NCBI RefSeq assembly: GCF_004054105.1
Contig: NZ_SBLC01000014.1
Location: 1 to 64,000, forward strand
Reading direction: 5' to 3'
Origin: Falsigemmobacter intermedius
GTDB lineage: Bacteria; Pseudomonadota; Alphaproteobacteria; Rhodobacterales; Rhodobacteraceae
Length of the DNA: 64,000 nt
Made by a program: the position numbers and the translations under genes
In this document: positions 53,139 to 61,300 of the stretch, one piece after another
Layout: each line of letters opens with the position of its first letter
How positions within the stretch are numbered: position 1 is the stretch's first letter
Notes under the pieces: model-generated
Told to the model about the DNA's origin: nothing
What the model saw: only the letters and a program-made list of their open reading frames with translations
Databases searched by the model: none

Positions 53139-55094
53139 ATGTCTCTGCCTCCTGGTTTCCTTGATGAATTGCGCAACCGGCTGTCGCTCGCACAGGTCGT
53201 CGGGCGCAAAGTCACATGGGATCCCCGGAAGTCCAATCAGGGCAAGGGAGACTGGTGGGCGCCCTGCCCGTTCCACCAGGAAAAATCCGCGTCTTTTCAC
53301 GTGGATGACCGGAAGGGCTATTACTACTGCTTCGGCTGTCAGGCCAAGGGCGATGCCGTCTCTTTCGTGATGAACAGCGAAAACGTCGCCTTCATGGAGG
53401 CGGTCGAGATTCTGGCCCGCGAGGCCGGGGTGCAGATGCCCGCCCGCGATCCCCGGGCCGCGCAGGTCGCCGACAAGCGCGGCAAGCTGACGGAAGTCAT
53501 GGAGGCCGCGGTTCAGCATTACCGCATGATGCTGCGCGGCTCGCAGGGGCAGCAGGCACGGGACTATCTGGCCCGCCGCCGCCTGACAGAGCAGGCCCAG
53601 GACCGCTGGCAGATCGGCTGGGCGCCCAATATCCGCAACGGCCTGACCCAGGCGCTGATCGCCAAGGGGTTCACCCCTGAGCAGGTGGTGGAGGCGGGCC
53701 TTGCCATTAAGCCCGATGACGGCGGCGCGCCCTATGACCGCTTCCGCGGACGGGTGATCTTCCCGATCCGCGATGCGCGGGGCCGGGCAATCTCGCTGGG
53801 CGGGCGGGCGCTCGATCCCAATGCCCAGGCAAAATACCTCAACGGGCCTGAGACGGCGCTGTTCGACAAAGGCCGCTCGCTTTTCAACCACGGCCCTGCC
53901 CGTGAGGCGGCCGGCAAGGGCCAGCCCCTGGTGGTGGCTGAGGGCTATATGGATGTCATCGCGCTGTCAGAGGCGGGATTTCAGGCCACGGTCGCGCCCC
54001 TTGGCACGGCGGTCACGGCCGATCAGCTGGCGCTCTTGTGGCGCATCTCCGATGAGCCGGTGATCGCGCTTGACGGCGATGCGGCCGGGACCAGGGCGGC
54101 ACTTCGGGTCATCGATCTGGCACTGCCGCTGCTGGTGGCCGGAAAGGGTCTGCGCTTTGCCGTCCTGCCCGAGGGGCTCGACCCTGATGATCTGATCAAA
54201 TCCGAAGGGCCGCAGGCCTTCCAGCGCGTTCTGGACAAAGCACAGCCCATGGTGCGGCTGATCTGGACCCGCGAGACCGAAGGCAAAGTCATCGACAGCC
54301 CCGAGCGGCGCGCGGCTTTGGACAAATCCCTGCGCACGCTTCTCGCCAAGATCACCGACCCCTCGATCCGCACCCATTACGGGCTGGAGCTCAAACGCCT
54401 GCGCGAAGAGCTGTTCGGCACCGGCGTCGCTGCCCCGCGCGGCTTCCTGCCGCCCAAACACCTGCGCCCGCGCAGTGGTCCGGGCGGGCGTGGCACAGCG
54501 CCACAGGCCATCGCCCCCAGCCCCGGGGCGCGCAATTCGCTGCTGGCCTCTGAGGGGACAGCGGTCGAGGAGCGGCTGCGCGAGGCGGTCATCCTTGCCC
54601 TGCTGGCCCATTTCCCGGCGCTGGTGGCCGAGTTTGAAACCTCGCTTTCTATGATGGATTGTCTGGATCCGGTCTGTCAGTCTCTGCGCCAGACACTGTT
54701 TCGGGCTCTTTTGACCGGGCAGCCTGAAGAAATGATCCGCTCTCAGGGAGCAGGTGACCTTGAAACCCTGATGGCCATGCGCCATGTCTCTATTGTTCCG
54801 GCTTTGCGAAATCCCTCAGATATCAGTGCCGCACGCATGTGCCTTGCTGAGGAATTCGCCAAGCTGGAGGCCCGTCGTGCTGCACGGCGGGAAATAGCGG
54901 AAGCGATGGATGAAGTTGAGGCCCTTGCCGATGAGGGCCTGACATGGCGGCTTGGTCAGGCGGCGGAAGCCGTCAACCGGGCCGGACGAGTGAGTAATGA
55001 GGATTCGAGTGACCTTGGTGAAGACCGTTCTGCCCTCTCAGGCTACCTGCAAAGCCTCATTGATTCGCAGGTTTGGGTAAAGAAGCGGAGCTGA
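53139..55094 (+). CDS. dnaG: DNA primase
   Basis: DnaG makes RNA primers at the replication fork. The 651-residue product has a CHC2 zinc-binding domain with Cys43, His46, Cys64 and Cys67 (CPFHQEKS, YYYCFGCQAKG), the catalytic TOPRIM core (VVAEGYMDVIAL near 267, then ALDGDAAGTRAA and EGLDPDDLIKSEG) and a C-terminal helicase-binding domain. The ATG is set by the zinc-domain N-terminus and has no ribosome-binding site. It precedes rpoD; the rpsU gene seen in the gamma-proteobacterial MMS operon is absent. Confidence 0.97.
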   Translation: MSLPPGFLDELRNRLSLAQVVGRKVTWDPRKSNQGKGDWWAPCPFHQEKSASFHVDDRKGYYYCFGCQAKGDAVSFVMNSENVAFMEAVEILAREAGVQMPARDPRAAQVADKRGKLTEVMEAAVQHYRMMLRGSQGQQARDYLARRRLTEQAQDRWQIGWAPNIRNGLTQALIAKGFTPEQVVEAGLAIKPDDGGAPYDRFRGRVIFPIRDARGRAISLGGRALDPNAQAKYLNGPETALFDKGRSLFNHGPAREAAGKGQPLVVAEGYMDVIALSEAGFQATVAPLGTAVTADQLALLWRISDEPVIALDGDAAGTRAALRVIDLALPLLVAGKGLRFAVLPEGLDPDDLIKSEGPQAFQRVLDKAQPMVRLIWTRETEGKVIDSPERRAALDKSLRTLLAKITDPSIRTHYGLELKRLREELFGTGVAAPRGFLPPKHLRPRSGPGGRGTAPQAIAPSPGARNSLLASEGTAVEERLREAVILALLAHFPALVAEFETSLSMMDCLDPVCQSLRQTLFRALLTGQPEEMIRSQGAGDLETLMAMRHVSIVPALRNPSDISAARMCLAEEFAKLEARRAARREIAEAMDEVEALADEGLTWRLGQAAEAVNRAGRVSNEDSSDLGEDRSALSGYLQSLIDSQVWVKKRS

Positions 55095-55137
55095 GGCTTC
55101 CCCTCGCCGCGATTCGCGGTATTGAGTGAAAGATCGG

Positions 55138-55166
55138 GCCCGGGTGATTCGCGACTCACCGGGCCA
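55138..55166 (+). other. Hairpin in the dnaG-rpoD gap
   Basis: GGCCCGGGTGA (55138-55148) pairs with TCACCGGGCC (55157-55166) leaving one bulged G; the loop is TTCGCGAC. No T run follows. It resembles the processing or attenuation hairpins between dnaG and rpoD in other bacteria, and a small CCGCGA/CGCGG stem precedes it. Confidence 0.45.
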
Positions 55167-55186
55167 TACGCGCGTAAGGAGCATCC

Positions 55187-57187
55187 ATGGCGATGAAGGA
55201 CACCGACGACGTCAAGCCGGCCGAACAGGACGCCGAAATCACCCTGGACATGAGCCAGGCTGCTGTCCGGAAGATGATCGCCGATGCGCGTGAGCGGGGC
55301 TTTATCACCTATGAGCAGCTGAACTCGGTTCTGCCGCCCGAACAGGTGTCATCGGAACAGATCGAAGACGTCATGTCGATGCTCTCGGAAATGGGCATCA
55401 ACGTCATCGAGGAAGAAGAGGTCGAAGAGACCGAGACCGCCGGCGAGCTGATGGAAACCGGCTCGGGCTCGCGTGAGATCGCGATTGCCGGTGTACAGTC
55501 CGAAACGCTGGATCGCACCGACGATCCGGTGCGGATGTACCTGCGTGAGATGGGCTCGGTGGAACTGCTGTCGCGCGAGGGCGAGATCGCCATCGCCAAG
55601 CGCATCGAGGCCGGCCGCAACACCATGATCGCCGGGCTTTGCGAAAGCCCGCTGACCTTCCAGGCGATTACGATCTGGCGCGACGAACTTCTGTCGGAAG
55701 ACATTCTTCTGCGCGACGTCATCGACCTTGAAGCGACCTTCGGGCGCTCGGTCGAGGGCGAAGAAGGTCTTGAAGGCGCCGAGATCGAAGGCATGGAGCC
55801 GGGCACCACCTCGGCTGCCGCAGCCCCGCGCCGCTCGTCCTCTGAGCCGGAATATGATGCGGACGGCAATCTGCTGTCGCGCGGCGATGATGACGACGAC
55901 GACGATGATGCGTCGAACATGTCGCTTGCTGCCATGGAAGCCGCGCTGAAGCCCAAGGTCCTTGAGACCCTGGAGATCATTGCGCGCGACTATGAGACCC
56001 TGGCAGAGATGCAGGATCTGCGGATGTCGGCTGCGATGTCTGAGAAGAGCAAATATTCGGCTGCCGATGAGGCTGCCTATCAGAAGCTCCGCTCGGAAAT
56101 CGTTGTGCTGGTCAATGAACTGCACCTGCACAACAACCGGATCGAAGCTCTGGTCGACCAGATCTACGGCATCAACCGCCGAATCATGTCGATAAACTCG
56201 GGCATGGTGAAGCTGGCTGACCAGGCCCGCATCAACCGCCAGGAGTTCATCCAGGAATACCAGGGCTATGAACTCGACCCGACCTGGATCGACCGTATGT
56301 CCGCCAAGGGCGGTCGCGGCTGGACCACGCTGATCGAGAAATTCCGCACCCAGGTGGAAGAGCTGCGCGCAGATATGGCCCAGGTGGGTCAGTATATCGG
56401 CGTCGATATCTCGGAATTCCGCCGCATCGTGAACCAGGTCCAGAAGGGCGAGAAAGAAGCCCGTCAGGCTAAGAAGGAAATGGTGGAAGCCAACCTTCGT
56501 CTGGTGATCTCGATCGCGAAGAAATACACCAACCGCGGTCTGCAGTTCCTCGACCTCATCCAGGAAGGCAACATCGGCCTGATGAAGGCCGTGGATAAGT
56601 TCGAATACCGCCGCGGCTATAAGTTCTCGACCTATGCGACCTGGTGGATCCGTCAGGCGATCACCCGCTCGATCGCGGATCAGGCACGGACCATCCGTAT
56701 CCCGGTCCATATGATCGAGACGATCAACAAGCTGGTCCGCACCGGCCGTCAGATGCTGCATGAGATCGGCCGCGAGCCGACGCCGGAAGAACTGGCCGAA
56801 AAGCTGCAGATGCCGCTGGAGAAGGTTCGCAAGGTGATGAAGATCGCCAAGGAGCCGATCTCGCTCGAAACCCCGATCGGGGACGAGGAAGACAGCCAGC
56901 TCGGCGACTTCATCGAGGACAAGAACGCGGTTCTGCCGCTGGATTCGGCGATTCAGGAAAACCTGAAAGAGACCACGACCCGTGTGCTCGCCTCGCTGAC
57001 CCCGCGCGAAGAGCGTGTGCTGCGCATGCGCTTTGGCATCGGCATGAACACCGACCACACCCTTGAGGAAGTGGGCCAGCAGTTCAGCGTGACGCGTGAG
57101 CGGATCCGTCAGATCGAAGCGAAGGCACTGCGCAAGCTGAAGCACCCCTCGCGTTCGCGTAAGCTGCGCAGCTTCCTCGACCAGTAA
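55187..57187 (+). CDS. rpoD: RNA polymerase primary sigma factor
   Basis: This housekeeping sigma70 has 666 residues. Region 1.1 is at the N-terminus ([26 protein letters not shown] begins it, in two parts), then region 1.2 ([21 protein letters not shown]), a large acidic non-conserved insert with an Asp run (about residues 230-243), regions 2.1-2.4 ([39 protein letters not shown]), region 3 and region 4.2 ([22 protein letters not shown]). A GTAAGGAG ribosome-binding site precedes the ATG. It ends in a strong terminator. Confidence 0.98.
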   Translation: MAMKDTDDVKPAEQDAEITLDMSQAAVRKMIADARERGFITYEQLNSVLPPEQVSSEQIEDVMSMLSEMGINVIEEEEVEETETAGELMETGSGSREIAIAGVQSETLDRTDDPVRMYLREMGSVELLSREGEIAIAKRIEAGRNTMIAGLCESPLTFQAITIWRDELLSEDILLRDVIDLEATFGRSVEGEEGLEGAEIEGMEPGTTSAAAAPRRSSSEPEYDADGNLLSRGDDDDDDDDASNMSLAAMEAALKPKVLETLEIIARDYETLAEMQDLRMSAAMSEKSKYSAADEAAYQKLRSEIVVLVNELHLHNNRIEALVDQIYGINRRIMSINSGMVKLADQARINRQEFIQEYQGYELDPTWIDRMSAKGGRGWTTLIEKFRTQVEELRADMAQVGQYIGVDISEFRRIVNQVQKGEKEARQAKKEMVEANLRLVISIAKKYTNRGLQFLDLIQEGNIGLMKAVDKFEYRRGYKFSTYATWWIRQAITRSIADQARTIRIPVHMIETINKLVRTGRQMLHEIGREPTPEELAEKLQMPLEKVRKVMKIAKEPISLETPIGDEEDSQLGDFIEDKNAVLPLDSAIQENLKETTTRVLASLTPREERVLRMRFGIGMNTDHTLEEVGQQFSVTRERIRQIEAKALRKLKHPSRSRKLRSFLDQ

Positions 57188-57205
57188 GATGTTGAAAATG
57201 CAACA

Positions 57206-57236
57206 ACGCCGGCTCTGTCCTCAGAGCCGGCGTTTT
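57206..57236 (+). terminator. Rho-independent terminator of rpoD
   Basis: ACGCCGGCTCTG (57206-57217) and CAGAGCCGGCG (57222-57232) form an 11-bp stem with a TCCT loop, followed by T4. Confidence 0.92.
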
Positions 57237-57282
57237 GCTTTTGCTCTGGCTGTGGCAAAGAGAGCGGGAACGGAGACACCCC

Positions 57283-57594
57283 ATGCGCGCCCTGCCCCTT
57301 CTGCTTTTGCCATTCCTTGCCACGCCGCTTCTTGCCAATGAAGCGCAGATCGCGAAGGGTCAGGCCTTTGCGGAGGCCAATTGCGCGCGCTGCCATGCGG
57401 TCGGCACGACCGACCACAGCCCCAATCCGCGCTCGATCCCCTTCCGCTTCGTAGGCCGGCTCTATCCCATCGATTATCTGGCAGAGGCCTTGGCGGAGGG
57501 CATTGCCGTCAGCCATGAGATGCCCGAGTTCGTGCTGGAGGCGGATCAGGTAGAGCCGTTGTTGCTCTATCTCGACTCCATTCAGGTCCGCTGA
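57283..57594 (+). CDS. Small class I c-type cytochrome
   Basis: The 103-residue protein has a signal peptide (MRALPLLLLPFLATPLLANEA, cleavage after LA or NEA) and one CxxCH heme-binding site, CARCH, near residue 34. The Met in VSHEMPEF is the probable sixth heme ligand. It would be a soluble periplasmic electron carrier or a monoheme subunit. The ATG at 57283 follows GGAGA; a longer frame from 57235 adds a basic non-conserved tail. The gene is convergent with the SH3-domain gene, 3 nt apart. Confidence 0.9.
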   Translation: MRALPLLLLPFLATPLLANEAQIAKGQAFAEANCARCHAVGTTDHSPNPRSIPFRFVGRLYPIDYLAEALAEGIAVSHEMPEFVLEADQVEPLLLYLDSIQVR

Positions 57595-57597
57595 GCC

Positions 57598-58200
57598 TCA
57601 GCGTGCGATGGAGCAGCAGCCCGAGAGCATTGGCCGATCTCCCGTCCGCAGCGACACCACCACCTGAAGCGCATAGCTGCGCTCTGACATGCCATCCGAG
57701 CAGTCCTGGGGGAAGATCACCACCGTTGCATCACCGGCCTCAACCGCGCGCAGACGGTCCTCCCGAAAGCCCCGGTCGCTGATCGAAGAAATCGCAAACC
57801 TCTGCCTGCCCTGATCAGGGCTTTGCAACTGCAGTGCCCCTTCGGCAACGCGCAGGTCCCAGAAGGGCTCGGTTCCGAAACAGCTCAGACCCTCGGGAAG
57901 GCGCCCGTTTTCCCAACTGCTGCCGGAGAAGCTCAGATAGCGGGTGGCGACCCAGCCGCTGCCCTCACCGGCATTGATCTGCGCCCAGGCACCGTCTGCG
58001 CTGTGACCGGTCACCTCGACACTGACCGCGTCGGGGGCCAGTTTTCCAAGGATGGGGGCACGTGCCGAAGGCTCAGCGCGGATGTTCAGCATATCGCCCG
58101 CCTCAACGCCTGAAACCGCATAAAGCTCGGGCAGGACAACAGGGTCTGCCGCGATCGCAGCCGCGGGCATCAGCGCCAGAAGTAGAGCTAAGGATTTCAT
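57598..58200 (-). CDS. Secreted SH3-domain protein
   Basis: The 200-residue protein has a signal peptide (MKSLALLLALMPAAAIAAD), a bacterial SH3-like domain (GDMLNIRAEPSARAPILGKLAPDAVSVEV start, in two parts, with GSGWVATRYLS) and a C-terminal beta-rich domain with LSCFGTEPFWDLRV and a late ILFPQDCSDGMSE-like segment (VVIFPQDCSDGMSERSYAL). The C-terminal domain resembles the COG3650-type domain of secreted heat-shock-like proteins. Several cysteines suggest disulfides. The function is unknown. Confidence 0.82.
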   Translation of the reverse strand: MKSLALLLALMPAAAIAADPVVLPELYAVSGVEAGDMLNIRAEPSARAPILGKLAPDAVSVEVTGHSADGAWAQINAGEGSGWVATRYLSFSGSSWENGRLPEGLSCFGTEPFWDLRVAEGALQLQSPDQGRQRFAISSISDRGFREDRLRAVEAGDATVVIFPQDCSDGMSERSYALQVVVSLRTGDRPMLSGCCSIAR

Positions 58201-58324
58201 CGCAGCCTCCGTCGGGAAGCATCAGACAATCTGCCGGAGCAAAGCGCAAGAAACACAGCGCCGGCAATAGCCCTGCCCCACACACATCTGCGTGACGATC
58301 AGACCGTAGATTTTGGGCAAGAAG

Positions 58325-58400
58325 TGGTGCCCGGAGACGGATTCGAACCGCCGACACGCGGATTTTCAATCCGCTGCTCTACCAACTGAGCTATCCGGGC
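58325..58400 (-). tRNA. tRNA-Phe (anticodon GAA), copy 1
   Basis: Read on the minus strand from 58400: acceptor GCCCGGA pairs with TCCGGGC and an encoded ACCA follows. D-arm, anticodon stem GCGGA/TCCGC with GAA (58365-58367), variable loop and T-arm GGTTCGAATCC are complete, 76 nt. It is identical to copy 2. A promoter TGGACA (58457-58462) - 17 bp - TATGTA (58434-58439) lies 33 nt upstream. Confidence 0.97.
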
Positions 58401-58573
58401 ACTCTGCAGCAGCCTGAGCCACTGTCTGCGCTCTACATAGCCAAAGGGCGGCGGGCTGTCCAGCGCAGAATGCATCTAAGTGTCGGGTCAGATTGAAAAA
58501 TCTGCGCGACGAGACAGAAAGGAAAAGCGTCCCTTCAGGGTGTCGTTACGATCTGTAATGCATGGGTAAGAAA

Positions 58574-58649
58574 TGGTGCCCGGAGACGGATTCGAACCGC
58601 CGACACGCGGATTTTCAATCCGCTGCTCTACCAACTGAGCTATCCGGGC
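58574..58649 (-). tRNA. tRNA-Phe (anticodon GAA), copy 2
   Basis: It is identical over 76 nt to copy 1, with encoded CCA. Its own promoter reads TGGACA (58706-58711) - 17 bp - TATTAC (58683-58688), again ending exactly 33 nt before the tRNA. The two copies are 173 bp apart with otherwise unrelated spacer sequence, so each is a separate transcription unit. Confidence 0.97.
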
Positions 58650-58783
58650 ACTTTGTGACAGTGTTTCTCTGTCTGTAGCGGGGTAATACCGAAGCCCATC
58701 CGCGCTGTCCAGAGGTCGCGGCAGAAAAAACGCCGCAAAAAGAAAAAATCCCGATTAGGCCGCAAATTCCGGGACTTAGCCTT

Positions 58784-59353
58784 TCAGATCCCGGTGACGC
58801 CGCGCAGAACGATCCGCAGATCCCGCAGAGGACCGGCCCGGCGCAGCCAGACGAGGCCCGCCGAATTCCGGGCACGCTCGTCCACCCCGCCCTGGTCTGC
58901 ACCATCGGGCGTGAAAATACCGGGCCGAAGCTGCGAGACCAGGCGCAACACCTCAGGCTCGATGCCGTCAACCCGCGGCGGAAGCGCGCGGGGACCGACC
59001 AGAGACATTGATCCGGCCAGGACGTTAAAGATCATCGGCAGGGTATTCAGACGCGTGCGCAATGCAAATGCACCGATCCGCGTCAGTCGCGGATCGTCAG
59101 GGGTTACCGCTGTCGCTCTGAAGGCCCGCATGGGCGCATCCATCCAGACGCAGCGAAAGCGGAACTGCCGAAAAGGCACCCCGTCACGCCCGCGACGGGT
59201 CAGGCGCAAAAAGGCCGGACCAGGGCTGTCGATGCGGATCATTACAGCGAGAAGGAAGATCAGCGGAAGGAGGATCGGCAGCGCGGGCACCAGAAGGAGA
59301 AGGTCAAAGACCCGGCGGAGAACCCGCTGATAGAGCAACGCCGATAGCTGCAT
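58784..59353 (-). CDS. Bacterial sugar transferase homologue lacking the catalytic Asp-Glu pair
   Basis: The 189-residue protein resembles monotopic phosphoglycosyl transferases (PglC/WecP type) that start lipid-linked glycan synthesis: a reentrant N-terminal membrane helix (residues 13-38), SPGPAFLRLTRRGRDG, MSLVGPRALPPRV and RPGIFTPDGADQ. The essential Asp-Glu of the DELPQLxNVL motif reads NTLPMIFNVL, and KFRTM reads QFRFR. Catalysis by the known mechanism is therefore doubtful. It is shorter than typical (about 200-230). No glycan cluster surrounds it. It may be a divergent or inactive member. Confidence 0.8.
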   Translation of the reverse strand: MQLSALLYQRVLRRVFDLLLLVPALPILLPLIFLLAVMIRIDSPGPAFLRLTRRGRDGVPFRQFRFRCVWMDAPMRAFRATAVTPDDPRLTRIGAFALRTRLNTLPMIFNVLAGSMSLVGPRALPPRVDGIEPEVLRLVSQLRPGIFTPDGADQGGVDERARNSAGLVWLRRAGPLRDLRIVLRGVTGI

Positions 59354-59546
59354 TCCGCCTTCCCCGTTTTCCCCAAAGGGGGAGGATCACCGAACCGCTG
59401 CAACTTGCAGGCGGTATGGATCATCCCTACCGGGAAAGCCGCAGGGACACAGGTGAGGAATACCGGATGTTAATATTTAAGCGTTTTATTCCCAGTGTGT
59501 TAGCCGCGCCAGCGTCACTAAGACAAGGGCGCGGCCGACAGCAAAA

Positions 59547-59984
59547 TCAGCCCGCGCGGCGCAGCAGGAAGCCGATATCGCGGTTCAAAGCCTGATTGGC
59601 GCGCACGTATTGGACGCCCTCTTTGAACAGCTCTGCGCTGAAGCGGGTCACCGGGCCCTCACCCGCCTGCAGCTGCTTTCCCAACTGGTCCTGCACCCAG
59701 ACCGGCACCTCCACAAGCGCACAGCTGGAAAGATCGACCGCGATTACCTCAAGATCCTGGCCACCGGTGCCACCGGCAGCGGCGTCGAACCGGCCAAGGC
59801 CGACATCGCCTGCACCCGAGGGGGTAACGACCACAACATCCGTCTCAGCAGGAACATAGCCCAGGCGCTGCGCGCAGACGGCGACCGAGAACTGTTCCCC
59901 CGCCGAGGCGGCTTTCTGGTCAGCAAAGCCTGCGGCAGGCAGCGCCAGAACGGCGGAGGTGATAAGGGCTGGAAGAATACGCAA
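59547..59984 (-). CDS. Secreted protein of unknown function
   Basis: The 145-residue protein has a signal peptide (MRILPALITSAVLALPAAG, cleavage near FAD-QK). Two cysteines (AVCAQRLGYVP and LSSCALVEVP) could form a disulfide. No family is recognised. The 193 bp between it and the sugar transferase gene hold an AT-rich patch (59470-59490) and a possible minus-strand promoter TTGTCT - 17 bp - CTAACA near 59525-59498. Confidence 0.7.
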   Translation of the reverse strand: MRILPALITSAVLALPAAGFADQKAASAGEQFSVAVCAQRLGYVPAETDVVVVTPSGAGDVGLGRFDAAAGGTGGQDLEVIAVDLSSCALVEVPVWVQDQLGKQLQAGEGPVTRFSAELFKEGVQYVRANQALNRDIGFLLRRAG

Positions 59985-60207
59985 AGCCTGTCTCCTTACT
60001 GGTAATTTACTGACAATGACCGAACACAGGGCCAGTCTGCACCCCGCGACGCCCGCAAGGGCCTTCGCAGATCACAACGCCTGAGGCGCGAGCCGGCTCC
60101 CTTCGCTGCAAATCCGGGCAAGGGGCGCGCCTGTTCGCCTGCGTCACCCGCAGCAATCCCGTCTGCAGGACGAGAATAGCGCTGCGAGAGGCAAAAAACG
60201 TCTTAAC

Positions 60208-60222
60208 AGACGCGCTTCCTGT
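60208..60222. promoter_or_regulatory. Small inverted repeat upstream of the TAXI operon
   Basis: CGTCT-TAAC-AGACG sits about 41 nt upstream of the TAXI-protein start, in a 278-bp gap that shows no other feature except GGGAGGAG before the start codon. It may be an operator for a transport regulator, but the arms are short. Confidence 0.3.
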
Positions 60223-60262
60223 CTCCAGGCTCATCCCATGTTACTCAGGGAGGAGAACAACG

Positions 60263-61219
60263 ATGTCGAAGATCAGAACCATCCTCGCCGGCAGTCTTGT
60301 GTCCGTTGCCGCACTTGCCACTGCCACCACCGCCGCACGCGCCGAGTTCATTAATATCCTCACCGGCGGCACCTCGGGGGTCTATTACCCGCTGGGCGTG
60401 GCGCTGTCTGAGATCTACGCCAAGGGGATTGAAGGCTCGCGCACCCAGGTCCAGGCGACGAAAGCCTCGGTTGAGAACCTGAACCTGCTGGCAAGCGGCA
60501 AGGGAGAGGTGGCTTTCGCCCTGGGGGATTCGGTGCAATCGGCCTGGGCGGGAGATACCGAAGCCGGGTTCAAAGCCCCGCTGACCAATCTGCGCGCCAT
60601 CGGCGGTATTTATAACAACTACGTTCAGGTCGTGGCCGAAGCCGCTGCGGGGGTGACGACGATCACGGATCTGAAAGGCAAATCGATCTCGGTCGGTGCA
60701 CCGGCGTCCGGGACCGAGCTGAACGCCCGGGCGATCTTCAAAGCCGCCGGGATGAGCTATGAGGATATGTCGAAGGTCGAATATCTGCCGTTCGGGGAAT
60801 CGGCAGAATTGATCAAGAACCGCCAGATTCAATCGACCCTTTCCTCGGCAGGTCTGGGGGCGGCCTTCATCAAAGACCTCGCAACCACCCATGAGATCAC
60901 CGTCGTCGCCGTGCCCGCCGAAATCGTCAACTCGATCGGTGCCCCCTATGTGGCCGATGTTATTCCGGCCGGGACCTATAAAGGCCAGGACGCTGATGTC
61001 CCGACGGCGGCGATCACCAATATCCTGGTAACCAGCGAGAAGGTCTCAGAGGAGACCGTCTATCAGATGACGAAGCTGATGTTTGAGAACGTCGAAGCGC
61101 TGAAGTCAGCCCATTCGGCGGCAGCCGCAATCGATGCCACCAAAGCGGTCAATTCCCTGCCGATCCCGCTGCATCCGGGTGCTGAGAAATATTACCGCGA
61201 AATCGGTGTTCTGAAGTAA
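60263..61219 (+). CDS. TRAP transporter solute-binding protein, TAXI family
   Basis: This is the periplasmic receptor of a TRAP-TAXI transporter. The 318-residue product has a signal peptide (MSKIRTILAGSLVSVAAL, cleavage near ARA-EF) and the TAXI hallmarks ILTGGTSGVYYPLGVALSEIY, TKASVENLNLLASGKGEVAF, VGAPASGTELNARAIF and a C-terminal PLHPGAEKYYREIGVLK. The ligand is unknown; TAXI systems commonly handle dicarboxylates or amino acids. It starts with GGGAGGAG and is followed 81 nt later by the fused permease. Confidence 0.93.
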   Translation: MSKIRTILAGSLVSVAALATATTAARAEFINILTGGTSGVYYPLGVALSEIYAKGIEGSRTQVQATKASVENLNLLASGKGEVAFALGDSVQSAWAGDTEAGFKAPLTNLRAIGGIYNNYVQVVAEAAAGVTTITDLKGKSISVGAPASGTELNARAIFKAAGMSYEDMSKVEYLPFGESAELIKNRQIQSTLSSAGLGAAFIKDLATTHEITVVAVPAEIVNSIGAPYVADVIPAGTYKGQDADVPTAAITNILVTSEKVSEETVYQMTKLMFENVEALKSAHSAAAAIDATKAVNSLPIPLHPGAEKYYREIGVLK

Positions 61220-61300
61220 GCCGCAACCTGCGGTCTGCCGCAGCGGCGAGCCCCCTCACAGGGCCCGCCGCTGCCTTCTGCCCTTCTATTCCGAAAGAGA

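Noticed and set aside
53049-53891. 280-codon frame on the minus strand overlapping dnaG
   Set aside because: It is antisense to the dnaG zinc and linker domains and has no family resemblance.
55349-57145. 598-codon frame on the minus strand within rpoD
   Set aside because: It is an antisense shadow of rpoD, low in protein-like character.
58325-58649. The two tRNA-Phe copies as att sites of a mobile element
   Set aside because: Only 173 bp lies between them and there is no integrase or cargo nearby; simple gene duplication is sufficient.
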